A stretch of 64,000 nucleotides of DNA from Flavobacterium sp. ACN2 (GCF_002303885.1 NZ_MRCM01000001.1:248001-312000), one strand, 5' to 3'. Numbered from the stretch's first letter, positions 33,662 through 43,924 are shown. Translations and numbers: made by a program. Notes: generated by a model from the letters alone, not told the origin.

Positions 33662-35248
33662 TTAATTTATTAATGGTATTTTTATTATAAAGGTGCTACC
33701 TTTTCCTTTTTCGCTTTCTACATATACTTGACCATTGTGATCCTCTACTATTCTTTTCACGTAAGCAAGTCCTAAACCGTGTCCTTTTACATTATGAAGA
33801 TCTCCTGTGTGTTCTCTGTAAAATTTCTCAAACACTCGTTTTTGAGCTATCTTACTCATTCCCAACCCATGATCTCTCACTTTTATCAAAATCATATCTT
33901 TAATATTTTCAGTAAAGATTTCGATCTCTGGTGCATCTGGAGAATATTTAATGGCGTTTTCCAAAATATTAACCAGCACGTTTGTAAAGTGAACTTCGTT
34001 TATCAAACAAGTTGTTCTTGCTGCGTTATAATGCTTTACTACAGAACCGTTTCTGTCTTCTAAAATAAGATTCACATGCTCAATAGCATCGTCAATTATA
34101 TCTGTAACTACAGTTGGCTCTTTCGTTATGTCAAGTTCTCTTTTTTCTAATTTTGAAATACGAAGAACATTCTCAACTTGAGCGTGCATTCTTTTGTTTT
34201 CATCTCGAATCATTTGAAGATAACGATACACTTTTTCTTTATCTTCAATAACTTTCGGACTTCTAATAGCATCTAATGCTAGATTTATAGTTGCAATTGG
34301 AGTTTTAAACTCATGCGTCATGTTATTAATAAAATCTGTCTTGATTTCAGAAATATGTTTCTGACGCAATAATTGATTTAACGCACTTGTGTATGCAACT
34401 ATTATAATTAATGTAAAAACTATTGATAAAATAGTAATACTTAATAATTCAGATAATAAGAATTTCTTTTTGTGGGGAAAAGTAACTGATAACTCATATT
34501 TGCTATTCCCTTCATTATCTGTATAAATTGGAATATCGTATGTAGATTCTTTATCAAAATGAAATCCATCGGATTTAATCTTTGTTGGAACACCACTACT
34601 ATATATTCCGAATTCAAATTTGGTTTTTACACCATATTCTTCAAGCTCTTTTTTTAATAATTTATAAAGCTTCTCCTTTGATATTCTTCCTTCAATTGGA
34701 GTCAAAGACGCGATATCTTTGTATTGAATCTGCTGCTGAACTTTATTTAAAATATCTAAACTTCCTGATTTTTCAATTTTAAGATCAGGAATAATACTTT
34801 GTCCTAAACCATTATTATCAATTCCGCTGTTGTTATTATAAACTTCTGTTACTCTTTTTGAACTAAAATTTTTAAAACGTTCGCTACTGAATTTTTTGTT
34901 AAAAACTGAGCCATTAATATCGTAATCTTCCGATGTCAATGTGCTTGAATAAACGATTGTTTTATTCGTTTTTGTGTTTCTTTGTACATAAAGTACTTCT
35001 AGTAAATCTTCTTTTTTTGGAATTTTACCCGTACTGTCTTTAATACGGTTGTATTTGTCGTAGAAACTGTACTCTTCTTGTTGTTCCAGCTTATCTGCAA
35101 CATTTCCAATTACTTGAGTAACGTGGTATTTAAATTGCTCTTCATTATTTTTGAACGAAGAATTGAACCAAAACACTTGCACCAGAATTATCCCTATCAA
35201 GGACAAACTCATCAATAAAACAAGTATTCTAAAAAATAATTTATTCAT
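33662..35248 (-). CDS. Sensor histidine kinase (RprX-like)
   Basis: 528 residues. Two membrane segments (about residues 6-28 and 268-288) bracket a periplasmic sensor domain of about 240 residues without recognised family. Cytoplasmic HisKA box THEFKTPIATINLAL with the phospho-His, then HATPase_c with N box NVLENAIKYS, G1 DHGLGMS, and G2 GHGLGLAYVKRIV. Phosphorylates the adjacent response regulator. Signal not predictable. Confidence 0.93.
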   Translation of the reverse strand: MNKLFFRILVLLMSLSLIGIILVQVFWFNSSFKNNEEQFKYHVTQVIGNVADKLEQQEEYSFYDKYNRIKDSTGKIPKKEDLLEVLYVQRNTKTNKTIVYSSTLTSEDYDINGSVFNKKFSSERFKNFSSKRVTEVYNNNSGIDNNGLGQSIIPDLKIEKSGSLDILNKVQQQIQYKDIASLTPIEGRISKEKLYKLLKKELEEYGVKTKFEFGIYSSGVPTKIKSDGFHFDKESTYDIPIYTDNEGNSKYELSVTFPHKKKFLLSELLSITILSIVFTLIIIVAYTSALNQLLRQKHISEIKTDFINNMTHEFKTPIATINLALDAIRSPKVIEDKEKVYRYLQMIRDENKRMHAQVENVLRISKLEKRELDITKEPTVVTDIIDDAIEHVNLILEDRNGSVVKHYNAARTTCLINEVHFTNVLVNILENAIKYSPDAPEIEIFTENIKDMILIKVRDHGLGMSKIAQKRVFEKFYREHTGDLHNVKGHGLGLAYVKRIVEDHNGQVYVESEKGKGSTFIIKIPLIN

Positions 35249-35307
35249 CGAAACAAAATTAATATTTTAACAATATACTAAATAATACATTAACCAAATA
35301 TTAACAT

Positions 35308-35904
35308 TTAAGACTGTTTTTGTTTTATATTTAAAATTTTAAGAATTTTAACAACTTCTTCTTTAGCATTTTTAAGATTATTGTTATTAATCACGAAATT
35401 GCTCTTAGAAATTCGTTTTTCATCATTCCACTGCATTTTCATTCTACTTAAAACTTCTTCGCGGGTGGTTTTATCTCGTTTTATAACCCTATCAATTCTT
35501 ACCTCTTCGGGTGCTGTTACGGTTATAATTACGTCACAATCTTTATATCGGCCGCTTTCAAATAAAATAGCAGCTTCATACATTACATAATCATTATTCT
35601 TGTGCTCTTTTACCCAATCATCAAAATCTAATTTTACCGCTGGATGCACAATCGCATTTAATTTTGCCAATTGTTCTTTATCATTAAAAACAATTTGAGC
35701 TAGTTTAGCACGATTTAAAATATCATTATCAAAAATATTGCCACCAAACGCAGATTTTACTTCTGCCAGAATATTTTTTGACTGCATTACTCTTTTAGCA
35801 CCGTCATCGGCAATATAAACAGGAACGCCCAATTCTTGAAAATAGTTTGCAATAGTCGTTTTTCCGCTGCCAATTCCTCCTGTAAGACCAATAACTTTTG
35901 TCAT
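35308..35904 (-). CDS. coaE: Dephospho-CoA kinase
   Basis: Final step of coenzyme A synthesis. 198 residues: P-loop GLTGGIGSGKTTIANYF at the N-terminus, the substrate block HPAVKLDFDDWV, and ILFESGRYKDCD followed by the LID region (RVIKRDKTTREEVLSRMKMQWNDEKR). Begins 2 bp after the end of the glycosyltransferase gene. Confidence 0.95.
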   Translation of the reverse strand: MTKVIGLTGGIGSGKTTIANYFQELGVPVYIADDGAKRVMQSKNILAEVKSAFGGNIFDNDILNRAKLAQIVFNDKEQLAKLNAIVHPAVKLDFDDWVKEHKNNDYVMYEAAILFESGRYKDCDVIITVTAPEEVRIDRVIKRDKTTREEVLSRMKMQWNDEKRISKSNFVINNNNLKNAKEEVVKILKILNIKQKQS

Positions 35905-35906
35905 TC

Positions 35907-36905
35907 TTATAATTTAAAAAACATACGCGGAAAAGCCTCTTGTGGTTTTTTCTTTAATAAAATTACTTTAATGTAGGATTTTAAAAATCCTGTTCCGTAA
36001 CCAAAAAACTGTTTCCACACTGCAATTACAGATAGATATCCAATTTTGATACTTTTATTTTGAATACTGGCTGTAAGAAAAATTATAACGAAATATACGA
36101 AATATAATTGTAATAAAATATCGATATTGAAAATTAACAATAAAAAAGCTAATAATAATCCGAGTATAAAGAAAGTTGGAAAGAAAAAAGTTAACTTATT
36201 ATGCTCTGGATACCAACTATTTAAAATCGGTCGCGCAATCCCAAATTTGTTTACTTGGATCGAGAATTTTTCCCAATCGATTCTTCTTTTATGATATACA
36301 TAAGCTTCTTTAAAAAGCCTTGTCTCGAAGCCTAAATTCCACAAACGAATTGATAAATCTGGGTCTTCACCCGGATGAATGTTTCCAAATCCTTTTGATG
36401 CCTCAAAAGCTTTCTTAGAAATCCCCATATTAAAACTGCGTGGCTGAAACTTGTTTATCTTCTCCGAACCACCTCTAATTCCGCCTGTAGTCAAGAAAGA
36501 AGTCATAGCAAAATTGATGGCTTTTTGAATATCAGAAAAACTATCTAATGCTTTATCTGGCCCTCCAAAACAGTCTACATAATTTGCATCTAATTCTTTA
36601 CGAACTTCAGTTAAATATTGTGATGGAATAATGCAATCTGAATCAAAAATGATAAAATAATCACCTCTAGCTCTCTGCATCCCAAAATTTCTAGAATCTC
36701 CAGGACCAGAGTTTTCTTTAAAATAGTATGATATATTTAATTTTCCTTGATAATTCATCACTACATCCCGACATGGAATAGAAGATCCATCTTCGACAAG
36801 AACAATTTCAAAAGCTTCATTATAATCAGATTTTGAGAGACTTTCCAAAAGCTCATCAACTTCATCAGGACGATTATACACGGGTATAATTAAAGAAAAA
36901 ATCAT
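35907..36905 (-). CDS. Family 2 glycosyltransferase with membrane C-terminus
   Basis: 332 residues from ATG at 36905 (MIFSLIIPVYNRPDEV); an in-frame TTG 18 codons up is not favoured because GT2 begins at this strand. GT-A features: LVEDGSSIP, nucleotide-sugar metal site DSDC (FIIFDSDCIIP), and GEDPDLSIRLWNLGFE as the acceptor loop. The C-terminal 100 residues contain two or three hydrophobic segments, so it is membrane-attached. Acceptor unknown; no polysaccharide cluster surrounds it. Confidence 0.88.
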   Translation of the reverse strand: MIFSLIIPVYNRPDEVDELLESLSKSDYNEAFEIVLVEDGSSIPCRDVVMNYQGKLNISYYFKENSGPGDSRNFGMQRARGDYFIIFDSDCIIPSQYLTEVRKELDANYVDCFGGPDKALDSFSDIQKAINFAMTSFLTTGGIRGGSEKINKFQPRSFNMGISKKAFEASKGFGNIHPGEDPDLSIRLWNLGFETRLFKEAYVYHKRRIDWEKFSIQVNKFGIARPILNSWYPEHNKLTFFFPTFFILGLLLAFLLLIFNIDILLQLYFVYFVIIFLTASIQNKSIKIGYLSVIAVWKQFFGYGTGFLKSYIKVILLKKKPQEAFPRMFFKL

Positions 36906-36978
36906 AGCAGAATGTGCGTTATTAAAGGGTATATTTTTATTGTTGTAAAATTTTAACAAAGATATGGTATATTCACAA

Positions 36979-37009
36979 AAAAACCATCAACTTTTGGCTG
37001 ATGGTTTTT
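36979..37009 (-). terminator. Terminator of fabV
   Basis: Stem AAAAACCATCA / TGATGGTTTTT with a 9-nt loop, 23 bp past the fabV stop on the minus strand. Confidence 0.85.
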
Positions 37010-37031
37010 CGTTTTACTAAGTAAAAATATA

Positions 37032-38222
37032 TTATTTGATACTTTCAATCTCAACGACTTCGTTAGTGTCTGCATTGTAATCAACACCAGGAACCTCGAA
37101 TCCGAATAAATTTAAGAAATCACTTCTGTAACCAGCTAAATCACCAATTTCTGGCAATGTTTCAGTTGTAGCTTCCAACCAAAGTTTAGCCACTTTTTCC
37201 TGAACATCTTCACGCATTTCCCAGTCATCAATTCTGATTCTTCCTTTTTCATCAACAGGAACTTCAGAACCATTATACAATCTGTCTTGGAATAAACGCT
37301 GGATTTGCTCAATACAACCTTCATGAATCCCTTCTTCTTTCATGATTTTATACAAAAGAGAAATATACAATGGAATTACTGGAATTGCAGAACTTGCTTG
37401 AGTAACTAAAGCTTTATTTACAGAAACATACGCTCTTCCTCCGATAGATTTTAAAGAATCTTCGATAGTAAATGCCGTAGCCTCTAAGTGATCTTTTGCA
37501 CGACCGATTGTTCCTTTTCTGTAAACCGCTTCAGTTAAAGCTGGCCCGATGTAAGAATAAGCAACTGTTGTAGCTCCTTCAGCTAATAAATTTTCAGCTT
37601 TCAAGGCATCAATCCACATTGCCCAGTCTTCACCTCCCATAACAGCTACTGTATTTTCGATATCTTCCTCATTTGCAGGATTGATAGAAACATCTGAAAC
37701 TTTTCCTGTGTGAAAATCAACAGTTTTGTTTGTAAAAGTTTGTCCTATTGGTTTTAAAACTGAACGATGCGTAACCCCTGTATTTGGATTTGTACGTACT
37801 GGAGACGCTAAACTATAAATTATAAGATCTACTTGTCCTAAATCTGCTTTAATCAAATCTAAAGTTTCTCTTTTGATTTCGTTTGAGAACGCATCACCAT
37901 TGATACTTTTTGCATATAAACCTGCTTTATGAGCTTCTTTTTCGAATGCTGCAGAATTATACCATCCTGGAGAAGCTGTTTTTCCTTCAACTGGTGGTTT
38001 TTCAAAAAACACTCCAATTGTTGATGCACCAGAACCAAAAGCACTAGTAATTCTTGAAGCCAATCCGAAACCTGTAGAAGCACCGATTACTAAAACTTTT
38101 TTAGCACCAGCGATTTCTCCTTTAGATTTTACGTATTCGATTTGATTTTTTACATTTTGTTCAGCTCCCGTTGGGTGGGCAGTCAAACAAATAAATCCTC
38201 TCATTCTAGGTTCTATAATCAT
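37032..38222 (-). CDS. fabV: Trans-2-enoyl-CoA/ACP reductase
   Basis: 396 residues. NADH-dependent reduction of the enoyl double bond in the fatty-acid cycle; alternative to FabI and naturally less sensitive to triclosan in studied members. The Rossmann motif KKVLVIGASTGFGLASRI is preceded by the FabV-specific N-terminus MRGFICLTAHPTG. Active-site Tyr and Lys are in AYSYIGPALTEAVYRKG and the following GRAKDHLE. Full family length. Confidence 0.94.
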   Translation of the reverse strand: MIIEPRMRGFICLTAHPTGAEQNVKNQIEYVKSKGEIAGAKKVLVIGASTGFGLASRITSAFGSGASTIGVFFEKPPVEGKTASPGWYNSAAFEKEAHKAGLYAKSINGDAFSNEIKRETLDLIKADLGQVDLIIYSLASPVRTNPNTGVTHRSVLKPIGQTFTNKTVDFHTGKVSDVSINPANEEDIENTVAVMGGEDWAMWIDALKAENLLAEGATTVAYSYIGPALTEAVYRKGTIGRAKDHLEATAFTIEDSLKSIGGRAYVSVNKALVTQASSAIPVIPLYISLLYKIMKEEGIHEGCIEQIQRLFQDRLYNGSEVPVDEKGRIRIDDWEMREDVQEKVAKLWLEATTETLPEIGDLAGYRSDFLNLFGFEVPGVDYNADTNEVVEIESIK

Positions 38223-38244
38223 CTTGCAATTATTTTTTTTTGTA

Positions 38245-38766
38245 TTATTTCAATTTCAGTTTTAATTTTTCAAAAATAGACATTTTATCCTTAACCCTTT
38301 TCATATTAGCCTTCATATTGTCAATAAAATTTGGGTTTAATGCATTCCTCTTTGCTTCTTTATAAAAATTAAATGCTTTAGTATATTGGCTTTCATACTC
38401 CGCCATTCTCCCTAATTCACTGTTATACGTAGAGTTATCTGCATTTTCTAAATTAGCCAATGTAAAATTAATATGCTCTTTTGCTTCTGCATATCTCCCT
38501 ATATCAATGAGCAGATAGGTATAATTTAAATATGGAGCTGGATATTTAGAGTCAAACTTCATGGCCAATTTATAATGATAGATCCCTCTTTCGAAGTCAC
38601 TTAATTTATTATAATAAATCCATCCCAAATGATTATGAGCTTTACCAAAATCAGGATACTGAGATAAAATTTCTTCCAGCAGCTCTTTTGCATCTGCTGA
38701 ATTTCCTTCAGAAATTAAAGCGTCTGCCTTAATAAATTGATTTTCGTAAAAACTCAAACTTTCCAT
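38245..38766 (-). CDS. TPR-repeat protein
   Basis: 173 residues, about four tetratricopeptide repeats (GNSADAKELLEEILSQYPDFGKA, FERGIYHYKLAMKFDSKYPAP, YAEAKEHINFTLANLENA, YTKAFNFYKEAKRNAL). No signal peptide. Placed between fabV and recN with short gaps (22 and 8 bp), so it is in the same transcript. Function unknown, probably a protein-interaction scaffold. Confidence 0.8.
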   Translation of the reverse strand: MESLSFYENQFIKADALISEGNSADAKELLEEILSQYPDFGKAHNHLGWIYYNKLSDFERGIYHYKLAMKFDSKYPAPYLNYTYLLIDIGRYAEAKEHINFTLANLENADNSTYNSELGRMAEYESQYTKAFNFYKEAKRNALNPNFIDNMKANMKRVKDKMSIFEKLKLKLK

Positions 38767-38774
38767 TCCTTATT

Positions 38775-40427
38775 TTAATTCAATAATTCTTTTGCGTGAT
38801 TTAATGCTGAGTCAGAGATGTTTGCTCCTGATAACATTTGAGCTATTTCTATAATTCGGTCTTCTTGCGATAAAAGTTTCAATTCCGATTGTGTGTCGTC
38901 GCCAACTGTAGACTTAGAAACTTTAAAATGAGAATCTCCTTTTGCCGCAATTTGAGGTAAATGCGTAATGGCAAATATCTGCATTGTGGCACTCATTTCT
39001 TTCATGATTTCTCCCATTCTGATCGCAATTTCTCCAGAAACTCCTGTATCGATTTCATCAAAAATTAAAGTTGGAAGTTTTGAATATTTCGCTAAAATCG
39101 CTTTCACAGCCAACATAATACGAGACATCTCTCCACCTGATGCTACTTTTTTAAGCAAGCCAAAATCGGTTCCTTTATTTGCTGAGAACAAGAATTGCAA
39201 TTCGTCTTTTCCGTTTTGAAAATACGTTTCAGAAGGCTGTAATTCCATATTAAAACGTGCATTAGGCATTCCTAAAGTCTCAAGAATTGAAACCAATTGC
39301 GCTGATAGTGTTGGAATTGCATCTAATCTATTTTGATGTATTTTTGATGCGTAAATATCAAGCTCTGTTGCTTTTTCCTCGATAATTTTAGTCAGTGAAG
39401 CTATTTCTTCATCCATATTATCAAGTTCAAGCAAAGAATTTCCTAAATCGGACTGAATTTGCAACAATTCGTCTACAGTATTTACCTGATGTTTTTTCTG
39501 TAAATTATAAATCGACTGCAATTTTTGGTTGATCAATTCTAATTGTGCAGGATCGTTTAATAATTTTTCTGAGCAATTTTCCAATTCTTTAGAAACATCA
39601 TCAAACTCTATAGTCAAACTTGTTATTCTTTCAAACAAATTTTGGTATTCTACAGAGAAAGGAGCCACTTTTTGCAAGGCATTTTTCATTTCATTTAAAC
39701 TATGAAAAACACCAAATTGCTCTTCATTGGCAATTGTCAAAGATTTATCTAGAGATTCTTTAATTATTTCGACGTTATTCAGTTTTTCGTAGTCTGCTTC
39801 TAACTCTTCCTGCTCTCCAGATTTCAATTGAGCCGCAACCAGTTCATTCAATAAAAATGTATGATATTCCTGCTCTTTCCCAGCATCACTTTGTTTTTTA
39901 AGCAAAGCATTTAACTTCGATTTATCTGACTTATAAGATTTAAGCAACTTCTGATACTCAGCAATTATGTCATTATTGTTTGCAATGGCATCAATAATTT
40001 TAAACTGAACATTTTCATCTGACAATTCTTGAGTTTGCTGCTGTGAATGAATATCAATCAAATACAAACTCAAATCTTGCAATTCTTGAAGATTTACCGG
40101 ACTATCATTTATAAATGCACGAGATTTTCCAGAAGGTAAAATTTCCCTCCTAATGATCGTTTCATCTTCATAATCCAAATCATTAGCTTCAAAAAACTCC
40201 TTTAAATTATATTTTCCAATTTCAAATTGTGCCTCAATAACACATTTTTCTTCTTTATTTTTTAATGAAGTCAGATCTGCTCTTTTACCCAAAACAAGAC
40301 CAATAGCCCCTAAAATAATTGACTTTCCCGCACCTGTCTCACCTGTAATTATAGAAAAACCTTTAGAAAAATCTATAGCTAGTTTTTCGATAAGAGCATA
40401 ATTTTTAATTGACAGTGATGTAATCAT
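38775..40427 (-). CDS. recN: DNA repair protein RecN
   Basis: 550 residues, SMC-like ATPase of double-strand-break repair. Walker A GETGAGKSIILGAI (residues 30-43), long coiled-coil arms (about 160-350), ABC signature region KKVASGGEMSRIMLAVKAIL, and Walker B LIFDEIDTGVSGEIA. Length is normal. In operon with DUF4835 upstream. Confidence 0.96.
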   Translation of the reverse strand: MITSLSIKNYALIEKLAIDFSKGFSIITGETGAGKSIILGAIGLVLGKRADLTSLKNKEEKCVIEAQFEIGKYNLKEFFEANDLDYEDETIIRREILPSGKSRAFINDSPVNLQELQDLSLYLIDIHSQQQTQELSDENVQFKIIDAIANNNDIIAEYQKLLKSYKSDKSKLNALLKKQSDAGKEQEYHTFLLNELVAAQLKSGEQEELEADYEKLNNVEIIKESLDKSLTIANEEQFGVFHSLNEMKNALQKVAPFSVEYQNLFERITSLTIEFDDVSKELENCSEKLLNDPAQLELINQKLQSIYNLQKKHQVNTVDELLQIQSDLGNSLLELDNMDEEIASLTKIIEEKATELDIYASKIHQNRLDAIPTLSAQLVSILETLGMPNARFNMELQPSETYFQNGKDELQFLFSANKGTDFGLLKKVASGGEMSRIMLAVKAILAKYSKLPTLIFDEIDTGVSGEIAIRMGEIMKEMSATMQIFAITHLPQIAAKGDSHFKVSKSTVGDDTQSELKLLSQEDRIIEIAQMLSGANISDSALNHAKELLN

Positions 40428-40485
40428 AGGTCGATTTGTAAAATATAAGGTTAAAAAGTAGCGAAGATAAAAATGAAAAACGAGA

Positions 40486-41370
40486 TTAGTATTTAATCTG
40501 TGACCATTTTGTAGAATTTAACGGCGAAACTCTATTTAAGACATCGGTTAAATCTGTAATTGTGATACTTGGGCCTCCAGAAAAAATAGAAACAATTTCA
40601 TCTGATTTTGCATCAAAGAAAACTCGGGTTATAAAAGCATTTGGTTTAACAGAGTTTAATTTACCAATAAGCATTAATGCATTTTTGATTTTTTCCTTAG
40701 CAGCTTTTGTATCCAATGTCATTGCATCCAATCCTGTATGATATGCATAAGTAGTCTGACGCAAATCGCTATAGGTTGGAGCAATCATATCATTAATTAA
40801 ATAGTATCGATTTTGAAGTCCGTCAGATTGGTTCCATCCTTTAAAACCTCCTTGTTGTGCAACATTGGCAATATTTTGCGCGGTTTGAAGATATGGATTT
40901 CCTGCTCCCATCTGAAAGGTATCAGCATCCATTCCTAAAATCACATAACAGTAGAAAGATATTACAGAAACCAAGTTTGACTCGTAAGTACTTGGGTTAA
41001 ACAACAATGGTTCATACTCTGTATATCTAAAATTAAAATCTTTATCGTTGTAATTTAAAACTGGAGAAGAATAGGTTGAATTAAAAATCAATCTCGAAGA
41101 CTGAACTTGAATTGTTCCAGTGAATTGATCTGAACTGTTAGATGATAAAGTAATATACATTGAACAGTTTATTCTTTCATTTTGTTTTAAAACAGAGCCT
41201 GTCCAGTCTGTTTTATTGACAAACTCAGTCAAAGAAGTCTGAAGCGTTTTAAAAACCTGATTATTTGGGTTTGTTAATCGTTCTGTATTAATAGTCACTG
41301 TACAATTTAACTGCTGAGCTTGTACAAAACCAAAGCTTAAAAATACTAATAGCGTAACTATCTTCTTCAT
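40486..41370 (-). CDS. DUF4835 family secreted protein
   Basis: 294 residues with a signal peptide (KKIVTLLVFLSFGFVQAQQ). The sequence VTINTERLTNPNNQVFKTLQTSLTEF and FNPSTYESNLVSVISFYCYVILGMDADTF is the hallmark of DUF4835, found in Bacteroidota next to coaBC and recN. Probably periplasmic; role unknown. Confidence 0.88.
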   Translation of the reverse strand: MKKIVTLLVFLSFGFVQAQQLNCTVTINTERLTNPNNQVFKTLQTSLTEFVNKTDWTGSVLKQNERINCSMYITLSSNSSDQFTGTIQVQSSRLIFNSTYSSPVLNYNDKDFNFRYTEYEPLLFNPSTYESNLVSVISFYCYVILGMDADTFQMGAGNPYLQTAQNIANVAQQGGFKGWNQSDGLQNRYYLINDMIAPTYSDLRQTTYAYHTGLDAMTLDTKAAKEKIKNALMLIGKLNSVKPNAFITRVFFDAKSDEIVSIFSGGPSITITDLTDVLNRVSPLNSTKWSQIKY

Positions 41371-41439
41371 AATCGTCTAGATATTTAATTTTATAACATA
41401 AGTTGTTTCCAATTTATGTTTTCGGCGTATATTCTAAAT

Positions 41440-42654
41440 TTATGATTTTGAAAAATGCAGAATAACTTTATTCAAAATATCAGCCGCAACAGATTCTTTT
41501 GATTTTAATTCCATAGGTTCGATTTCAAAATTTTTATCAATAAAAGTAACTTTATTGGTCTCTTTTTTAAAACCGGCACCTTTATCTTGTAAGGAATTTA
41601 AAACAATCAAATCTAAGTTTTTTTTCTGAATTTTCAGCTTAGCATTTTCAATTTCATTTTCAGTCTCTAATGCAAACCCGATTAAAAACTGATTTTTTTT
41701 GATAGCACCCAAAGAAGACAAGATATCTTTTGTTTTCTCTAAATCTATCGAAAATTCTACAGTATTCTTTTTAATCTTTTGATCTGCAACAAATTTAGGT
41801 CTGTAATCTGCAACAGCAGCAGCAGCGATTGCCGCATCAACTTCATTAAAATACAAATGACAAGCATCGTACATTTCTTGAGCCGAAACAACATCTACCA
41901 CTTTTATCAGACTATTTTTTGCTTTTAAATGAGTTGGTCCCGCAATCAAGAACACTTCTGCTCCTAAGTTTGCCGCTTCATTAGCAATATCAAATCCCAT
42001 TTTTCCTGACGAATGATTCCCTATAAAACGTACAGGGTCTATCGCTTCGTATGTCGGTCCTGCTGTAACTAGTATTTTTTTTCCTTTTAAAGGCAATTTA
42101 CTTTCTAAATCAGCTTCTAGAAAAGTTACAATATTCTCAGGTTCAGCCATTCGGCCCTCACCTGACAAACCACTTGCCAATTCTCCGCTTTCAGCAGGAA
42201 TCATAATATTTCCGTACTGTTTTAAAGCTGTAAAACTTGATAAAGTTGAAGGATGTTTGTACATATCCAAGTCCATTGCTGGTGCAAAATAAACTGGACA
42301 TTTTGCCGATAAGTAGGTTGCAATTAAAAGGTTATCACAATTTCCTGTAGCCATTTTAGACAAAGTATTTGCAGTAGCAGGCGCAATCAACATAAAATCT
42401 GCCCAAAGAGCCAATTCTACGTGATTGTTCCAAACTGCCTCTTCATCATCCTGATTAAAGAAACTTGAATGTACTGGATTTTTTGATAATGTAGATAATG
42501 TAAGTGGGGTTACAAAATCCTTAGAAGCAGGTGTCATGATCACTTGGACATGTGCACCTGCTTTTATAAAAAGTCGTACTAAAGTGGCTGTTTTATACGC
42601 TGCGATTCCACCAGAAACACCCAGTAAAATCTTTTTCCCGTTTAAAACTGACAT
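41440..42654 (-). CDS. coaBC: Bifunctional phosphopantothenoylcysteine decarboxylase / phosphopantothenate-cysteine ligase
   Basis: 404 residues, two steps of CoA synthesis in one chain. The N-terminal flavoprotein CoaC domain contains GVSGGIAAYKTATLVRLF, a histidine in WNNHVELALWADFMLIAPATANT and PAMDLDMYKHPST. The C-terminal CoaB ligase domain (from about residue 190) contains ILVTAGPTYEAIDPVRFIGNHSSGKMG. Gap to rpoZ only 7 bp. Confidence 0.96.
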   Translation of the reverse strand: MSVLNGKKILLGVSGGIAAYKTATLVRLFIKAGAHVQVIMTPASKDFVTPLTLSTLSKNPVHSSFFNQDDEEAVWNNHVELALWADFMLIAPATANTLSKMATGNCDNLLIATYLSAKCPVYFAPAMDLDMYKHPSTLSSFTALKQYGNIMIPAESGELASGLSGEGRMAEPENIVTFLEADLESKLPLKGKKILVTAGPTYEAIDPVRFIGNHSSGKMGFDIANEAANLGAEVFLIAGPTHLKAKNSLIKVVDVVSAQEMYDACHLYFNEVDAAIAAAAVADYRPKFVADQKIKKNTVEFSIDLEKTKDILSSLGAIKKNQFLIGFALETENEIENAKLKIQKKNLDLIVLNSLQDKGAGFKKETNKVTFIDKNFEIEPMELKSKESVAADILNKVILHFSKS

Positions 42655-42661
42655 TGTACTA

Positions 42662-42979
42662 TTATTTGTTTGAACTTCTGTGGTAAGTTTTACCGTCTAG
42701 CCATTCTTGAACAGCTAAAGCGTGTGGTTTTGGTAATTTTTCATAAAATTTAGAAACTTCAATTTGTTCTTTATTTTCAAAAACTTCTTCTAGACTATCA
42801 TTGTAAGTAGCAAACTCTTCTAATTTTTCAGTCAATTCTTTTTTAATCTCTGAATTAATTTGATTTGCTCTTTTAGCCATAATGGTAATTGCCTCATACA
42901 CATTTCCTGTTGGCTCTTCAATAACTGTTTTATTGTAAGTTATTGTGTTTACAGGAGCATTCGTCTTTTTTAAATCCAT
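42662..42979 (-). CDS. rpoZ: RNA polymerase omega subunit (Bacteroidota type)
   Basis: 105 residues. Residues about 28-45 (VYEAITIMAKRANQINSEIK) match the omega subunit's conserved helix; the rest is charged and divergent, typical of the Bacteroidota form. Synteny bamD-rpoZ-coaBC-DUF4835-recN supports the call. Confidence 0.88.
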   Translation of the reverse strand: MDLKKTNAPVNTITYNKTVIEEPTGNVYEAITIMAKRANQINSEIKKELTEKLEEFATYNDSLEEVFENKEQIEVSKFYEKLPKPHALAVQEWLDGKTYHRSSNK

Positions 42980-42988
42980 GACTTTATT

Positions 42989-43783
42989 TTATTTAGTAAA
43001 TTTTTGTAAATCTGTTTCAACTCTGGCATTCATTTCTTCTGCCTCTTTTTTATATTTCGTATCGCTTTTAAACTTCAATAAGTTAGCATAACATGTTTGT
43101 GCAACATGTAAACGATCTTCCATTTTTGAAGGAACACTGTTAATTGCCAATTTATATGCAGAATCGTATTTATAGAAAAGCGCATCTTCTTTAAATGGTG
43201 TTCCAGGAAAATCAGCAATAAAGTTATCAAAAGCTATTAAAGCCGATTTGTAATCTGATATTGTATTATATCCTTTAGCATTCTCGTAAGCTTTTTTCTC
43301 CAATTTACCATTTAGCTTCTGTACCGTCTCATTTGCCTGAGGAATATATTCAGAATTTGGATAATTTTCAATAAAAGTCTGTAATTTCTCTAATGCCTTT
43401 ACAGTATCTGCTTGATCTAAACTATAAACTGGCGACAACTTAGAATAACTATAAGCTCCTAAAAACGCAGCTTCCTGCACTTTTTCACTTCTTGGATATC
43501 CCGAAACAAAAGCTTCAAACTGATAACCAGCTAAATAATATTGTTTTGTTTTATAATACGATTGCGAAAACATGTAAAACAGTTTTTCTGCTTGTGGTTT
43601 TCCTCTGTATGAAGTGGCTAGTTGCTCAAAAAGACGGATCGCCTTTGTGTATTTACCAGCATCATACATTTTTGTTGCCACTTCAAATTTTGCTGCAACA
43701 TCATCATTTTTCAACGCTTTTTGATATTCTCCACAAGAATAAAAAAGAGTTACAACAATTAATAGCGATACTATTTTTTTCAT
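42989..43783 (-). CDS. bamD: Outer-membrane assembly lipoprotein BamD
   Basis: 264 residues from ATG at 43783; a GTG 19 codons upstream lies before the signal peptide and is rejected. Type II signal KKIVSLLIVVTLFYSC with lipid attachment at the Cys. Five TPR-like repeats follow, including YDAGKYTKAIRLFEQLATSY and QYYLAGYQFEAFVSGYPRSEKV. Part of the Bam complex on the periplasmic face of the outer membrane. Confidence 0.9.
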   Translation of the reverse strand: MKKIVSLLIVVTLFYSCGEYQKALKNDDVAAKFEVATKMYDAGKYTKAIRLFEQLATSYRGKPQAEKLFYMFSQSYYKTKQYYLAGYQFEAFVSGYPRSEKVQEAAFLGAYSYSKLSPVYSLDQADTVKALEKLQTFIENYPNSEYIPQANETVQKLNGKLEKKAYENAKGYNTISDYKSALIAFDNFIADFPGTPFKEDALFYKYDSAYKLAINSVPSKMEDRLHVAQTCYANLLKFKSDTKYKKEAEEMNARVETDLQKFTK

Positions 43784-43835
43784 TTTCTTACTGTTATTAC
43801 AATCTCTCAGACAATTAATTATGCCAAAGTGAAAT

Positions 43836-43885
43836 CGCACCGAAGTTTCGGTGGCAAATTTAGTTATTAATTTAGCTACTGCAAA
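43836..43885 (-). promoter_or_regulatory. Promoter of the bamD operon with hairpin at the start of the transcript
   Basis: Minus strand: TTTG (43882-43885), 19-nt spacer, TAAATTTG (43855-43862), an exact match to consensus. Immediately downstream a 7-bp hairpin CACCGAA/TTCGGTG (43838-43853) would sit at or near the 5' end of the message. Confidence 0.75.
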
Positions 43886-43924
43886 ATAATTTTTTAGTAT
43901 CTTAAAATACTAACACTTTAACAA